A DNA stretch of 64,000 bases from assembly GCA_966250335.1 (NCBI GenBank), contig CBINGZ010000031.1, positions 4,425-68,424 of the forward strand, in the 5' to 3' direction. The notes under the pieces were generated by a model. The model searched no databases, was not told the origin of the DNA, and saw only the letters and a list, made by a program, of their open reading frames with translations. Each line of letters starts with the position of its first letter. The stretch's first letter is position 1. The position numbers and the translations under genes were made by a program. Source of the DNA: OLB7 sp966250335. GTDB lineage: Bacteria > Bacteroidota > Ignavibacteria > OLB7. Positions 25,194 through 33,437 of this stretch are shown here, piece by piece.

Positions 25194-25708
25194 AGGTCAG
25201 AATCATTGAGGGAGATATCACGCGGCAGGATACCGACGCCGTCGTCAACGCCGCCAACGAGTCGCTGCTGGGGGGCGGAGGTGTGGATGGGGCGATCCAT
25301 CGGGCGGCCGGACCGGGGCTCCTTGCCGAATGCAGAACACTGAACGGCTGCGCCACGGGGGATGCAAAGATTACGGGAGGATATGATCTTCCGGCGAGGC
25401 ATGTCATCCACACGGTCGGGCCGATCTGGAAGAGCGGAGCCTCCGGTGAGGAAGAGCTGCTCGCCTCCTGCTACCGGAGATGCTACACGATCGCCGCCGA
25501 CCACGGGCTGACATCGATATCGTTCCCGGCGATCAGCACGGGGATCTATCGTTTCCCGCTGGAACGGGCGACCCGGATCGCCAGGGCCGAAACGGAGAAG
25601 GTCGTCGCCTCCCCCGGTACACTGGAGGAGGTCCGCTTCATCTGCTTCGGCGGCGACGTTCATGCCCTCTATCTGGAAGTATTCGTCGGCCTTGCCGCTG
25701 AAGAGTAG
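25190..25708 (+). CDS. Macro-domain ADP-ribose hydrolase
   Basis: The 172-residue protein is a single macro domain of the YmdB/MacroD type. DAVVNAANESLLGGGGVDGAIH supplies the catalytic Asn and the glycine-rich ADP-ribose loop, and ISFPAISTGIYRFP forms the second ligand loop. Such enzymes remove O-acetyl groups from O-acetyl-ADP-ribose or mono-ADP-ribose from proteins. The start overlaps the purN stop (ATGA), so it is co-translated with purN; why is not obvious, perhaps nucleotide housekeeping. Confidence 0.92.
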   Translation: MKVRIIEGDITRQDTDAVVNAANESLLGGGGVDGAIHRAAGPGLLAECRTLNGCATGDAKITGGYDLPARHVIHTVGPIWKSGASGEEELLASCYRRCYTIAADHGLTSISFPAISTGIYRFPLERATRIARAETEKVVASPGTLEEVRFICFGGDVHALYLEVFVGLAAEE

Positions 25709-25753
25709 AGCGGGCCGCGCATCGGAGAAGATCATATCAGGCTGGGAGCATTC

Positions 25754-26236
25754 ATGGCTAACGAGAAGGCAATGACCGAACTGGAAGTCTTCAAGAACCC
25801 GAACATCGGGCGCGACTACACGATCATCCATGTGAACCCGGAGTTCACGTCGGTATGCCCCAAGACGGGGCTCCCCGACTTCGGGACGATCACGGTGGAG
25901 TATGTCCCCGATCAGGTCTGCGTGGAATTGAAGTCGCTCAAATACTACTACCTCGACTTCAGGAACAGAGGGATCTTCTACGAGTCGGTGATCAATCAGA
26001 TCACCGACGATCTGGTCGCCGTCCTCGCCCCGCGCTACATGAAGGTGACGGGAGCCTTCACCACCCGCGGCGGTCTCCACTCGACGATCATTGTGGAGCA
26101 TCGCGGCATGCGCCCCTCCGAACGGGAGGCCGCGACGGTCGAGTGGGCGGCGGTGACCGCGGGCTCCGGCGACGAGGAAGCTGATGAAGCATCGAACAGC
26201 GATAAGAAGAAGGGAAAACGCTCGCGCGGAAAATAA
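25754..26236 (+). CDS. queF: NADPH-dependent 7-cyano-7-deazaguanine reductase
   Basis: QueF reduces preQ0 to preQ1 in the queuosine tRNA-modification pathway. The 160-residue product is the short single-domain form. The nucleophile Cys35 and Asp42 in SVCPKTGLPDFGTI have the same spacing as in the Bacillus enzyme, and the family segment LKYYYLDFRNRGIFYE follows. The last 25 residues are an acidic then lysine-rich tail not needed for catalysis. GGGAG precedes the ATG. queD follows 36 bases later on the same strand. Confidence 0.96.
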   Translation: MANEKAMTELEVFKNPNIGRDYTIIHVNPEFTSVCPKTGLPDFGTITVEYVPDQVCVELKSLKYYYLDFRNRGIFYESVINQITDDLVAVLAPRYMKVTGAFTTRGGLHSTIIVEHRGMRPSEREAATVEWAAVTAGSGDEEADEASNSDKKKGKRSRGK

Positions 26237-26272
26237 CGCCACACGATCTTTATCGACACGAACCAGCGTACC

Positions 26273-26710
26273 ATGAACGGCGAATCTTCAACCACGACAA
26301 TCGCGAAGGACTTCCACTGGGAGATGGGGCACAGACTCCCGTTTCACAAGGGAGGGTGCCAGAACATCCACGGGCATTCATATCGGATGCGGGTGGTGAT
26401 CGAGGGGAATCTGGATGTGAACGGGATGGTGCTCGACTATTTCGATCTCAAGGAGATCGTGGAGCCGATCGTCGCCAGACTCGACCATTCCTTCCTCTGT
26501 GACGACGCCGACCGGGAGATGCTCGACTTCTTCGCGGCCAACCCGCTGAAGCATGTCGTGGTGCCGTTCCGCACCACGGCCGAGAATCTGGCCGGCTGGT
26601 TTCTGGAAAGGATCGGAGAACGACTTTCCGGATTCCCCAGTCTCATCTCGCTTACCGTCAGGATCCACGAGACGGAACGGACCTACGCCGAGCGCTCCGG
26701 GCCGCTCTGA
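26273..26710 (+). CDS. queD: 6-carboxytetrahydropterin synthase (QueD / PTPS family)
   Basis: QueD makes 6-carboxy-5,6,7,8-tetrahydropterin early in queuosine synthesis. Zinc ligands His20, His33 and His35 (MGHRLPF and NIHGHSY) and the catalytic Cys29 are present, as are LDYFDLKEIV and LDHSFL of the T-fold. The 145-residue length suits the family. The neighbour queF makes a queuosine assignment much more likely than a pterin-cofactor role. queC and queE are not in this window. Confidence 0.92.
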   Translation: MNGESSTTTIAKDFHWEMGHRLPFHKGGCQNIHGHSYRMRVVIEGNLDVNGMVLDYFDLKEIVEPIVARLDHSFLCDDADREMLDFFAANPLKHVVVPFRTTAENLAGWFLERIGERLSGFPSLISLTVRIHETERTYAERSGPL

Positions 26711-26759
26711 TCTCCGGCGCCCGTCCGGCACGGTCACGATATCCACCCCCTGAAAGAGT

Positions 26760-26783
26760 GAACCCGCGTCTCGACGCGGGTTC
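26760..26783. terminator. Bidirectional terminator after queD
   Basis: A perfect 11-bp GC-rich stem (26760-26770 with 26773-26783) has a 2-base formal loop, followed by TTCGTT on the plus strand. It sits between queD and the convergent cyclophilin gene. Confidence 0.85.
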
Positions 26784-26787
26784 TTCG

Positions 26788-27417
26788 TTACTTGGTCACC
26801 GTGATGATCGATATGCCGACGATCTTCACGGGCGTCTTCGGCAGCCCCTCGATCAGCTCCATCCGTTCCAGCGTATGGAGCGTCTCCATCCCCTTGGTCA
26901 CCTTGCCGAAAATCGTGTAGTTCGGCTTGATCGGCTGGGGGAGTTTGACGTTGTCCTCCAGCATGATGAAGAACTGGCTCGTGTTGGAGTTCGGGAGGGG
27001 ATGACGGCTCGCCATGGCGAGCGTCCCCTTCACGTAGCCCCGGCGGAAGCTCGGCGTCGCCGCGTTGATCTCGTCGGGGAAGCCGGCGCCGTAGATCGAT
27101 TCTCCCCCCTTCCCCCATTCGTGCCGGAGCGCGGGGTTCTTGGTCTTCGGGTCTCCGGTCTGCACCAGCAGGCCGGGGATCACCTTGTGGAAGAGCACCC
27201 CGTCGTAGTATCCCCGTCCGGCCAGCTCCACGAAATTCTTCACCGTCTTCGGCGCATCCTTTCCGTAGAGTTCCATCTCGACCATGCCGATCGACGTGGT
27301 CATCGAGACCCTGTGCGTCGCCTCCGGCTGGTCGCTGCTCTGCGCGAAGAGCGCCATGACGTGCGTGCCGACAAGCGCCGTCGCAATGATCCCTGCTGCT
27401 CTGAGATACGTCTTCAT
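26788..27417 (-). CDS. Exported cyclophilin-type peptidyl-prolyl isomerase 1
   Basis: The 209-residue protein catalyses cis-trans isomerisation of Xaa-Pro bonds. An N-terminal signal peptide (GIIATALVGTHVMALFAQ) places it in the periplasm. Core cyclophilin motifs are FHKVIPGLLVQTGDP, where the catalytic Arg of the usual FHR is replaced by Lys, then TLAMASRHPLPNSNTSQFFIML and YTIFGKVTKGME. The Arg-to-Lys change at the catalytic position is unusual and may lower activity. It is the first of three tandem paralogues on this strand. Confidence 0.92.
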   Translation of the reverse strand: MKTYLRAAGIIATALVGTHVMALFAQSSDQPEATHRVSMTTSIGMVEMELYGKDAPKTVKNFVELAGRGYYDGVLFHKVIPGLLVQTGDPKTKNPALRHEWGKGGESIYGAGFPDEINAATPSFRRGYVKGTLAMASRHPLPNSNTSQFFIMLEDNVKLPQPIKPNYTIFGKVTKGMETLHTLERMELIEGLPKTPVKIVGISIITVTK

Positions 27418-27614
27418 GGGGGTTCCTCCTTCGAACCTGAACGTTGAACGACGCCGAATGCTCGACCCGCCCTCAATATCTCGCGGTCCGTCGTATCAAT
27501 CGAGTCATCGACCGTGTTTCGGTCGGAACGCCTCTATCGGACAACCGTGATGCGGTAACGTTCAATGGAATAACAAACAAGAATCATACCAGGGATCATC
27601 GCCGGCGACATCGG

Positions 27615-27643
27615 CGACGGCCGGGGAGATGCGCCGGCCGTCG
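27615..27643 (-). terminator. Hairpin downstream of cyclophilin 2
   Basis: A perfect 10-bp stem (27615-27624 with 27634-27643) around a 9-base loop lies 70 bases after the stop. There is no T-run, so its role is uncertain. Confidence 0.4.
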
Positions 27644-27712
27644 ATCATGCATCATCCCGTAAACGGCAACAGCCGTCTCCCCGTGGGCGTTCCCCGTCGG
27701 CGGGCCGGCCGA

Positions 27713-28357
27713 CTATTTGACCGTGATGCTGAGAATGGAAACAGGGCTCTTCGGAAGAGCCACCTCCTGCCCCCCCGGAGTCTGCGCTTCCGTCGGGACG
27801 TTGGAGATCTTCTTCGCCACATCCATGCCGGAGCGGACCGCGCCGAAGATCGTGTAGTTGTGCGGCAGGTCGACATCGGAGACGGTGATGAAGAACTGGC
27901 TCCCGTTCGTGTTCGGTCCGGCGTTCGCCATGGCGAGCGTGCCGGTCGCGTAACCCCGCTTGGAGCTTGGGGCGTCGGGATTCAGTTCATCTTCGAAGGT
28001 CGGTCCGTAGATCGACTGGCCCCCCGTTCCCCACTCCGCGCGCTTGTTCGGATCGCGTGAAAGAGGGTCCCCCGTCTGGATCATGAAGCCCGGGATGACC
28101 CGGTGGAAGAGAACGCCGTCGTAGTATTTGTTGACGGCCAGGCCGACGAAGTTCTCCACGGCCTTGGGAGCGTCGTTGCCGTACAGATCCACTTCAATAT
28201 CCCCCATCGATGTCTTGATGATCGCCGTCTCGGTCGCGACGGGATCGCCGGGGCCGGAACTCTTGCCGGAGCTCTTGCCGGAGCTTCCGCCGGTCGAGGA
28301 GGAACATCCCGCGAAGAGGATCGCCGCGAAGATGAATGCGGAGAGGATTCGGTTCAT
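27713..28357 (-). CDS. Cyclophilin-type isomerase 2, lipoprotein
   Basis: The N-terminus has a lipobox (ILFAGC, Cys18), followed by a serine/glycine-rich linker, so the 214-residue enzyme is probably anchored to a membrane on the periplasmic side. The catalytic segment FHRVIPGFMIQTGDP keeps the Arg missing in paralogue 1. NAGPNTNGSQFFITV and YTIFGAVRSGMD complete the cyclophilin core. It shares the SIYG-x-x-FEDELNP insert with paralogue 3, suggesting local duplication. Confidence 0.94.
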   Translation of the reverse strand: MNRILSAFIFAAILFAGCSSSTGGSSGKSSGKSSGPGDPVATETAIIKTSMGDIEVDLYGNDAPKAVENFVGLAVNKYYDGVLFHRVIPGFMIQTGDPLSRDPNKRAEWGTGGQSIYGPTFEDELNPDAPSSKRGYATGTLAMANAGPNTNGSQFFITVSDVDLPHNYTIFGAVRSGMDVAKKISNVPTEAQTPGGQEVALPKSPVSILSITVK

Positions 28358-28427
28358 TGTTGCCGTTGAAATGTCGCCGGCGCTCGGCAGGCGATCGTAA
28401 TGAGTGTGATTGCGATATGAAAGCGTC

Positions 28428-28465
28428 GAGCACGACGGCGCGGTCCGGTCTCTGCCGTCGTGCTC
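28428..28465 (-). terminator. Terminator hairpin after cyclophilin 3
   Basis: A perfect 12-bp stem (28428-28439 with 28454-28465) lies 18 bases beyond the stop. The tail is only partly T-rich (GACGCTTTC). Confidence 0.65.
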
Positions 28466-28483
28466 CGATGGTTCTCCCCTCGG

Positions 28484-29221
28484 CTAGTGCGGCTTTGCCG
28501 CCGTGTCGCCGGCCGATGCCGTGACCGGAGCCTCGGTGACCTTCACCCCCTTGATCCGCACCGGGTTCTCGATCATGTCGGCCCCGCGCCAGACCGATTC
28601 GATCTTATGCGCCACATCCATCCCTTTCCGCACGAACCCGAAGATGGTGTAGTTCTTGGGGAGCCCGGAGGCGACCTGTCCGCCGAAGACGATGAAGAAC
28701 TGGCTGCGGTTGGTGTTGGGGCCGGCGTTCGCCATGGCGACGGTTCCCTCCACATAGCCGCGCTGATAGCTCGGGGTGGCGGGGTTCAGTTCGTCCTCGA
28801 ACGCGTTGCCGTAGATGCTCTCGCCGCTGCTTCCCCACATCGCGCGCTTGGTGGTATCCTTGGAAAGAGGATCGCCCGCCTGGATCACGAAGCCGGGGAC
28901 CACGCGGTGGAAGCCGATCCCGTTGTAGAACTTCTTCTTCGCCAGACCGACGAAGTTCTCCACGGTCTTGGGAGCCTCCTTGCCGTAGAGTTCGATCTCG
29001 ATATCACCGGAGTCGGTGCTCATCACCGCGATATGGGTGACGACCGACTGCGCGGGGGGCTGGTCCGGCGCCGGCGTGGGAGACTGGACCTCCGGCGCGA
29101 GCTGCGCCGAGTCGATCGCCGTCGTGGAGTTGTTCGATCCCGCGTCGTCGGCGCTCTTGCCGCACGAGGCGAGCAGAAGGGCCGAGGCGAGGAAAGCTGC
29201 TGAAGCGATTCTGTAGGACAT
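28484..29221 (-). CDS. Cyclophilin-type isomerase 3, lipoprotein
   Basis: ATG 29221 starts a lipoprotein signal (FLASALLLASCGKS); the open frame continues 212 codons further upstream but is a shadow of uppP. The 245-residue product has a proline/serine-rich linker of about 45 residues, then a full cyclophilin domain: FHRVVPGFVIQAGDP with the catalytic Arg, NAGPNTNRSQFFIVF and YTIFGFVRKGMD. A C-terminal tail rich in Ala and Thr follows. It is the third member of the tandem array and closest to paralogue 2. Confidence 0.93.
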   Translation of the reverse strand: MSYRIASAAFLASALLLASCGKSADDAGSNNSTTAIDSAQLAPEVQSPTPAPDQPPAQSVVTHIAVMSTDSGDIEIELYGKEAPKTVENFVGLAKKKFYNGIGFHRVVPGFVIQAGDPLSKDTTKRAMWGSSGESIYGNAFEDELNPATPSYQRGYVEGTVAMANAGPNTNRSQFFIVFGGQVASGLPKNYTIFGFVRKGMDVAHKIESVWRGADMIENPVRIKGVKVTEAPVTASAGDTAAKPH

Positions 29222-29295
29222 GGATATCGTTGTCGGATATAATGATTGGAAGATGATCGCGAGCGAATCAGGAATATCTCGACCCGAGGCGATCT

Positions 29296-30141
29296 TCAAG
29301 GCGTTATGAGGTCGAGATAGAGGGCAAGGAGGATCGCTCCCCCCGCGAGCACTCTGTAGACGATGAAGATCCGTGTCGACCGCGTGCGCAGATAGCGGAG
29401 CAGGAAGGCGATCGACCAGTAGCCGCTGACGAACGCGACGACCATGGCGGTCCCGTAGGCGAGCGGATCGAACGAACCGAAATCCCTCGCCACCTCCTTC
29501 AGTTCCAGCAGCCCGCTGGCGGCCACGGCCGGGATCGAGAGGAGGAAGCTGAAACGTGCCGCCGCCTCGCGGGTGAAGCCGCGCAGGAGTCCGGCGGTGA
29601 TCGTGGTGCCGGAGCGCGACGAGCCCGGAATAAGCGCGACCGACTGCGCCAGTCCGATCGCCAGGGAATCTTTCCAGGTGGCCGATTCGATCGGGCGGTT
29701 GTGCCGCGCAATCCGTTCGGCGATCTCCAGAACGATCGCCAGCCCGATCAGACTGCATCCGATCACGATCAGGTTCTTCGTGAACGCCCCTTCGATGAAA
29801 TCCTTCGCCAGGAGCCCGATCACGACGATCGGGATCGTTCCCACAATGATATACCATCCGTTGCGCGACCGGATCGACTGCTCGCGGAACGGGACGCGCC
29901 GCAGGTTCTCACGGAGGAACGCGGAGGTGATCTCGACGATATCCTTCCGGAAATATGCGAGCACGGCGAAGAGGGTCCCGAGCTGGATCACCGCGATGAA
30001 GGCGGTCCAGCGCTGCGGGGAGGCGGGGTCGATCAGCCCGAACGCATGCCCGGCAAGGGTCAGGTGCGCGGTGGAGCTGATGGGAAGAAATTCGCTCAGT
30101 CCCTGGATCAGACCGAGCAGGATCGATTCAATGAACGACAC
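29296..30141 (-). CDS. uppP: Undecaprenyl-diphosphatase
   Basis: UppP (BacA) recycles undecaprenyl pyrophosphate to the monophosphate carrier used for peptidoglycan and O-antigen building. The 281-residue inner-membrane protein has both family motifs: GLSEFLPISSTAHL near residue 14 and LIPGSSRSGTT in the second half, with their Glu, Ser and Arg active-site residues. The GTG at 30141 gives the normal family length; the longer frame adds a Pro/Arg-rich stretch that is not family-like. An LCP-like envelope gene lies about 1.8 kb away. Confidence 0.93.
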   Translation of the reverse strand: MSFIESILLGLIQGLSEFLPISSTAHLTLAGHAFGLIDPASPQRWTAFIAVIQLGTLFAVLAYFRKDIVEITSAFLRENLRRVPFREQSIRSRNGWYIIVGTIPIVVIGLLAKDFIEGAFTKNLIVIGCSLIGLAIVLEIAERIARHNRPIESATWKDSLAIGLAQSVALIPGSSRSGTTITAGLLRGFTREAAARFSFLLSIPAVAASGLLELKEVARDFGSFDPLAYGTAMVVAFVSGYWSIAFLLRYLRTRSTRIFIVYRVLAGGAILLALYLDLITP

Positions 30142-30472
30142 GGAGGAATATCCTGGATGTCGGCCCGGCCGTTCACCGGCTCGTCCGCGGGCCGGTTCTG
30201 GTAGATGCCGGATTCTCCCCTGGAGCGGGAAATCGGAGAGCGCAAAGATATGAAGGAAGGGGGACTCGCGTACCTCTTGCATCTTTTCACCGTTTCAGGC
30301 GGCATGATGTTCCCCTCCGCAGTATCTTCGCGCCCGACCGGTGCGGCGGCTGCGTCTCTACACGTCCGTTCTCTCTGAATCGTCATGTGGAGCAACGTAT
30401 CCGCCTCCGGTTACGAGATGCGGGAGCCGACCGCTCCCGGGTTCGTTACACCTGTTAGCCCCCCAAGAGCCG

Positions 30473-31729
30473 GTGAAGCCAGAACATATCCCTCTGTTCG
30501 AATCGCTGACGTTCCACGCGGGCGATGCCACATTGAAGAATCGGCTCGTCCTGGCGCCGATGGCGACCTATTCCTCCAATCCCGACGGAACGATCACCGA
30601 AGAGGAGATCAGCTATCTCCGCCGTCGCTCCAAGGATGTGGGGATGGTCATCACCGCCGCCTGCTACGTGTCGCCCGACGGCCAGGCCTTCGACGGCCAG
30701 TGGAGCTGTGCCGATGATGCCATGATCCCCAGCCTGCGCCGGGCGGCGGAGGCGATCAAGTCGGCGGGCGCCGTCGCCGTGCTGCAGCTTCATCACGGCG
30801 GGAGGCTCTGCCGCTCCGGGGTGATTGGAGAGAGCCCTCTCTCGGCCAGCGCCGTCGCCGCGGAGCGACCGGGGGCCGAGACCCCGCGCGAGATGACCGA
30901 GGAGGAGATCGAGCGGACGATCAAGGCGTTCGGCCAGGCCGCGCGCCGGGCGATCCGCGCCGGGTTCGACGGCGTGGAGATCCACGGCGCCAACGGATAT
31001 CTGCTCCAGCAGTTCTTCTCTCCCCATTCCAATCTTCGGACCGACCAGTGGGGGGGTACCCTGGAGAACCGGGCCGCGTTCCCGATCGCCGTGCTGGAGG
31101 AGGTGCAGGAGGTGGTGCGTCGCAACGCCTATACCCCCTTCTGTATCGGATATCGGCTTTCACCCGAAGAGGTGGAAAGCCCCGGGATCGCCATCGCCGA
31201 CACGCTTCAGCTCGTGGAAGGTCTCGCCGCGTGCAGACCGGACTGGATCCATGTCTCCACGCAGGACTACTACGCCGGCAGCCTCCGCAACCCGGCCGAT
31301 CGGCGTCCGCGCGCCGCGCTTGTGGCCCGTCAGGTGCGGGGAAGGACGGTGGTGATCGGGAGCGGATCGCTCAACACTCCGGAGCTTGCCGTGGCCCCTC
31401 TGGCCGACGGCGTCTCGCTCGTGGCGATCGGTCGCGCTCTGCTGATCGAGCCGGAGTGGGGGGCGAAAGTCCTTTCCGGCAACGCCGAGGAGCTGCGTCG
31501 CTGCCTTCCGGCCGGCGGGGCCGTCGAGGAGCTTTCGATTCCGGCTCCGATGTACGCCCGACTTCTGGGGAGGCCGGGGTGGCTTCCGGTCTGCTCCGAG
31601 CCGCAGGGAACCGGCATCCGGGATATCGATCCGGAGCCCGCGGGGCTCGATTCGGCGGTTCTGGGACGGGGACTGCAACATCCGTCGGGGAGGCGTGGAC
31701 CGTTCACCTCGCCGCAGGGGATGGGATAA
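30473..31729 (+). CDS. NADH:flavin oxidoreductase (old yellow enzyme family)
   Basis: The product is a TIM-barrel FMN enzyme that reduces activated C=C bonds or related substrates; substrate unknown. Signatures are LKNRLVLAPMATYSSNPDG, QLHHGGRLCR, the active-site FDGVEIHGANGYLLQQFFSP, then N-LRTDQWGGTLENRAAF. A phosphate-binding stretch near IGSGSLNTPELA and VAIGRALL also fits. GTG 30473 is chosen because the barrel begins within about 20 residues; upstream codons look non-coding. The last 50 residues after the barrel are Pro/Gly-rich. The 418 residues exceed the bare barrel by a short tail only, so there is no fused reductase domain. Confidence 0.88.
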   Translation: MKPEHIPLFESLTFHAGDATLKNRLVLAPMATYSSNPDGTITEEEISYLRRRSKDVGMVITAACYVSPDGQAFDGQWSCADDAMIPSLRRAAEAIKSAGAVAVLQLHHGGRLCRSGVIGESPLSASAVAAERPGAETPREMTEEEIERTIKAFGQAARRAIRAGFDGVEIHGANGYLLQQFFSPHSNLRTDQWGGTLENRAAFPIAVLEEVQEVVRRNAYTPFCIGYRLSPEEVESPGIAIADTLQLVEGLAACRPDWIHVSTQDYYAGSLRNPADRRPRAALVARQVRGRTVVIGSGSLNTPELAVAPLADGVSLVAIGRALLIEPEWGAKVLSGNAEELRRCLPAGGAVEELSIPAPMYARLLGRPGWLPVCSEPQGTGIRDIDPEPAGLDSAVLGRGLQHPSGRRGPFTSPQGMG

Positions 31730-31743
31730 TCTTCGATGATCGG

Positions 31744-31765
31744 GGGCCGCATCTGCGGCCCTTTT
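31744..31765 (+). terminator. Intrinsic terminator after the flavin oxidoreductase
   Basis: An 8-bp GC stem (31744-31751 with 31754-31761) is followed by four T residues, 14 bases after the stop. Confidence 0.75.
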
Positions 31766-31937
31766 CACTACCGCTCGTAAGCTCGCGATAAATTCCGCGT
31801 TACCTCCCGGTAACTTCAGGCTGCAACGGACGTGTAAGACCGGCGAGTCCCCGGTGACGGCGCATCCCGCTCCGAACGCCGATTTCCCTGCCGACACAGA
31901 CCCGCCGAACGACTCGAAGCACGTATATTTGCAGCCC

Positions 31938-33371
31938 ATGAACAAGCAGATTGAGCCTACGTCTACTCCTGTACCAAAAAAGAGACGCTGGGGGAAGATC
32001 CTTCTTCTCGTCGTCATCGGTCTGACCGTCTGGCAGGTTGCTGCCTGGCTCGCGCCGATTCCCGCCCCCCTCGTCTCCGCCACGGTCATCACCGACAATC
32101 TCTACGACGCCATCTACAGCGACGCGATCGCCGCTCGCGCCGATTCTCTTCCCCGTGAAGTCAATATCGTTCTGGTCGGGCTGGACAACCGTCTCGCCTC
32201 CAACGACAACCACGCCGACGCGATCCATCTGATCAGCATCAGGACCCGCGATTCGGTCGGCGTCACCATCAGCTCCATTCCCCGCGGAACCCCGGTCACC
32301 GGCTACGGCATCGCCGACGATCTCTCGTTCATGGCGAACGTCCGCGCGCTCAGGGGACGGAAGACCTTCCTGACCGCCGTGGCGAAGCTCGCCAGGAAGA
32401 GGAAGATCGACTACTACGTGGAGGTCACCTTCAGCCAGGTCATGGGAGTGCTGGAGCTGCTCGGCTACGAAGACCCCGCCACTGCTCTCCAGTTCCTGCG
32501 TCACCGCAAGACCTTCCCGCTCGGGGACGTTCAGCGGTCGTACAACCAGGGGAAGTTCATCATGTCGCAGGCGATCCGCAGAGGCGATATGCTCACCGGC
32601 GCCAAGGGGGATCTTCTCATCAGGATGGGGCTCGGCATGGTCGACACCGATATCGACGTGGAGACGGTGCAGGCGCTGATCTACAGGCTCAAGACGAAGG
32701 CCGCGCTGAACCAGGACCACATGCAGGTGGAACTCCTTCCCCGCTCGAACTATTCGGCGCTGGTCGATATGGAGACTCCCGAGCCCGATGAGATCGAAGG
32801 GGTGGTGAACAAGCTCGTCCGCCGCACCGGCGACCAGATCGACGACCTGGGACGCTACGATCCCTATCCCCGGCTCGCGGAGCTGGTGAAGCGGGCCGAG
32901 TCGCAGAAGAAGCCGAAGGGGATCCTGGCCGTGATCGAACCTGTGTACAAACGGAAGGAGTGGCTCCAGGTGCAGGAACGCCCGCGCCGCCGCGACATCC
33001 GGAACCGTGTGGAACGGCTGCTGGTGGATGCCTACACCGCGCTCAACAAGCCGGAAGAGGTCGCCGAGGTGCGTCGCTACATGCTGCAGGAGCGCCAGGC
33101 GTTCTCCGAGGTGGAGAAGAAGACCCGATCCTTCAGCTACGGCCGCCGCTACGTGAAGTCGAAGGCGGAGGATGTCGACAGCGCCGTGCTGCGGCGGGCG
33201 ATGGAGGATGAGATAGGACAGCAGCAGACGCCGGTGGAGCCGCAGGAGAACCATCTGCCGGAGGAAGTGCAGGAGGCGCCGCAGCAGGAAGTCACGCCGG
33301 CCGACGGAGCCGAAGGGGCGGTCGAGCAGGAGCCGCAGGTCAAGAATATCGACTCGAGCAGGAACGGGTAG
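31938..33371 (+). CDS. LytR-CpsA-Psr (LCP)-like envelope protein
   Basis: The 477-residue protein has a short cytoplasmic start, one membrane helix (ILLLVVIGLTVWQVAAWL), and an extracytoplasmic domain. VNIVLVGLDNR, DAIHLISIRT and VTISSIPRGTPV line up with the LCP core, where Arg and Asp bind polyprenyl-pyrophosphate-linked glycans. LCP enzymes attach such glycans to the cell wall or other acceptors. The following GIADDLSFMANVRAL is weaker, and the 250-residue C-terminal part, charged and ending in a Glu/Gln-rich tail, is unlike typical LCP proteins. ATG 31938 directly precedes the helix. Assignment is by pattern only. Confidence 0.65.
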   Translation: MNKQIEPTSTPVPKKRRWGKILLLVVIGLTVWQVAAWLAPIPAPLVSATVITDNLYDAIYSDAIAARADSLPREVNIVLVGLDNRLASNDNHADAIHLISIRTRDSVGVTISSIPRGTPVTGYGIADDLSFMANVRALRGRKTFLTAVAKLARKRKIDYYVEVTFSQVMGVLELLGYEDPATALQFLRHRKTFPLGDVQRSYNQGKFIMSQAIRRGDMLTGAKGDLLIRMGLGMVDTDIDVETVQALIYRLKTKAALNQDHMQVELLPRSNYSALVDMETPEPDEIEGVVNKLVRRTGDQIDDLGRYDPYPRLAELVKRAESQKKPKGILAVIEPVYKRKEWLQVQERPRRRDIRNRVERLLVDAYTALNKPEEVAEVRRYMLQERQAFSEVEKKTRSFSYGRRYVKSKAEDVDSAVLRRAMEDEIGQQQTPVEPQENHLPEEVQEAPQQEVTPADGAEGAVEQEPQVKNIDSSRNG

Positions 33372-33398
33372 ACCGGTTCGATCGTCGGACGATATGAT

Positions 33399-33433
33399 AA
33401 GGCCCCGTCGGCGCGATGTCGGACGGGGCTTTC
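33399..33433. terminator. Terminator between LCP-like and glycosyltransferase-like genes
   Basis: GCCCCGTC (33402-33409) pairs with GACGGGGC (33422-33429), flanked by AAG and TTTCTT. It serves the plus-strand gene best and lies between convergent genes. Confidence 0.8.
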
Positions 33434-33437
33434 TTCA

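Noticed and set aside
31800..31813. A short palindromic sequence (TTACC-TCCC-GGTAA) before the LCP-like gene, considered as a riboswitch start
   Set aside because: Only five base pairs and none of the conserved cores of known riboswitches could be found around it.
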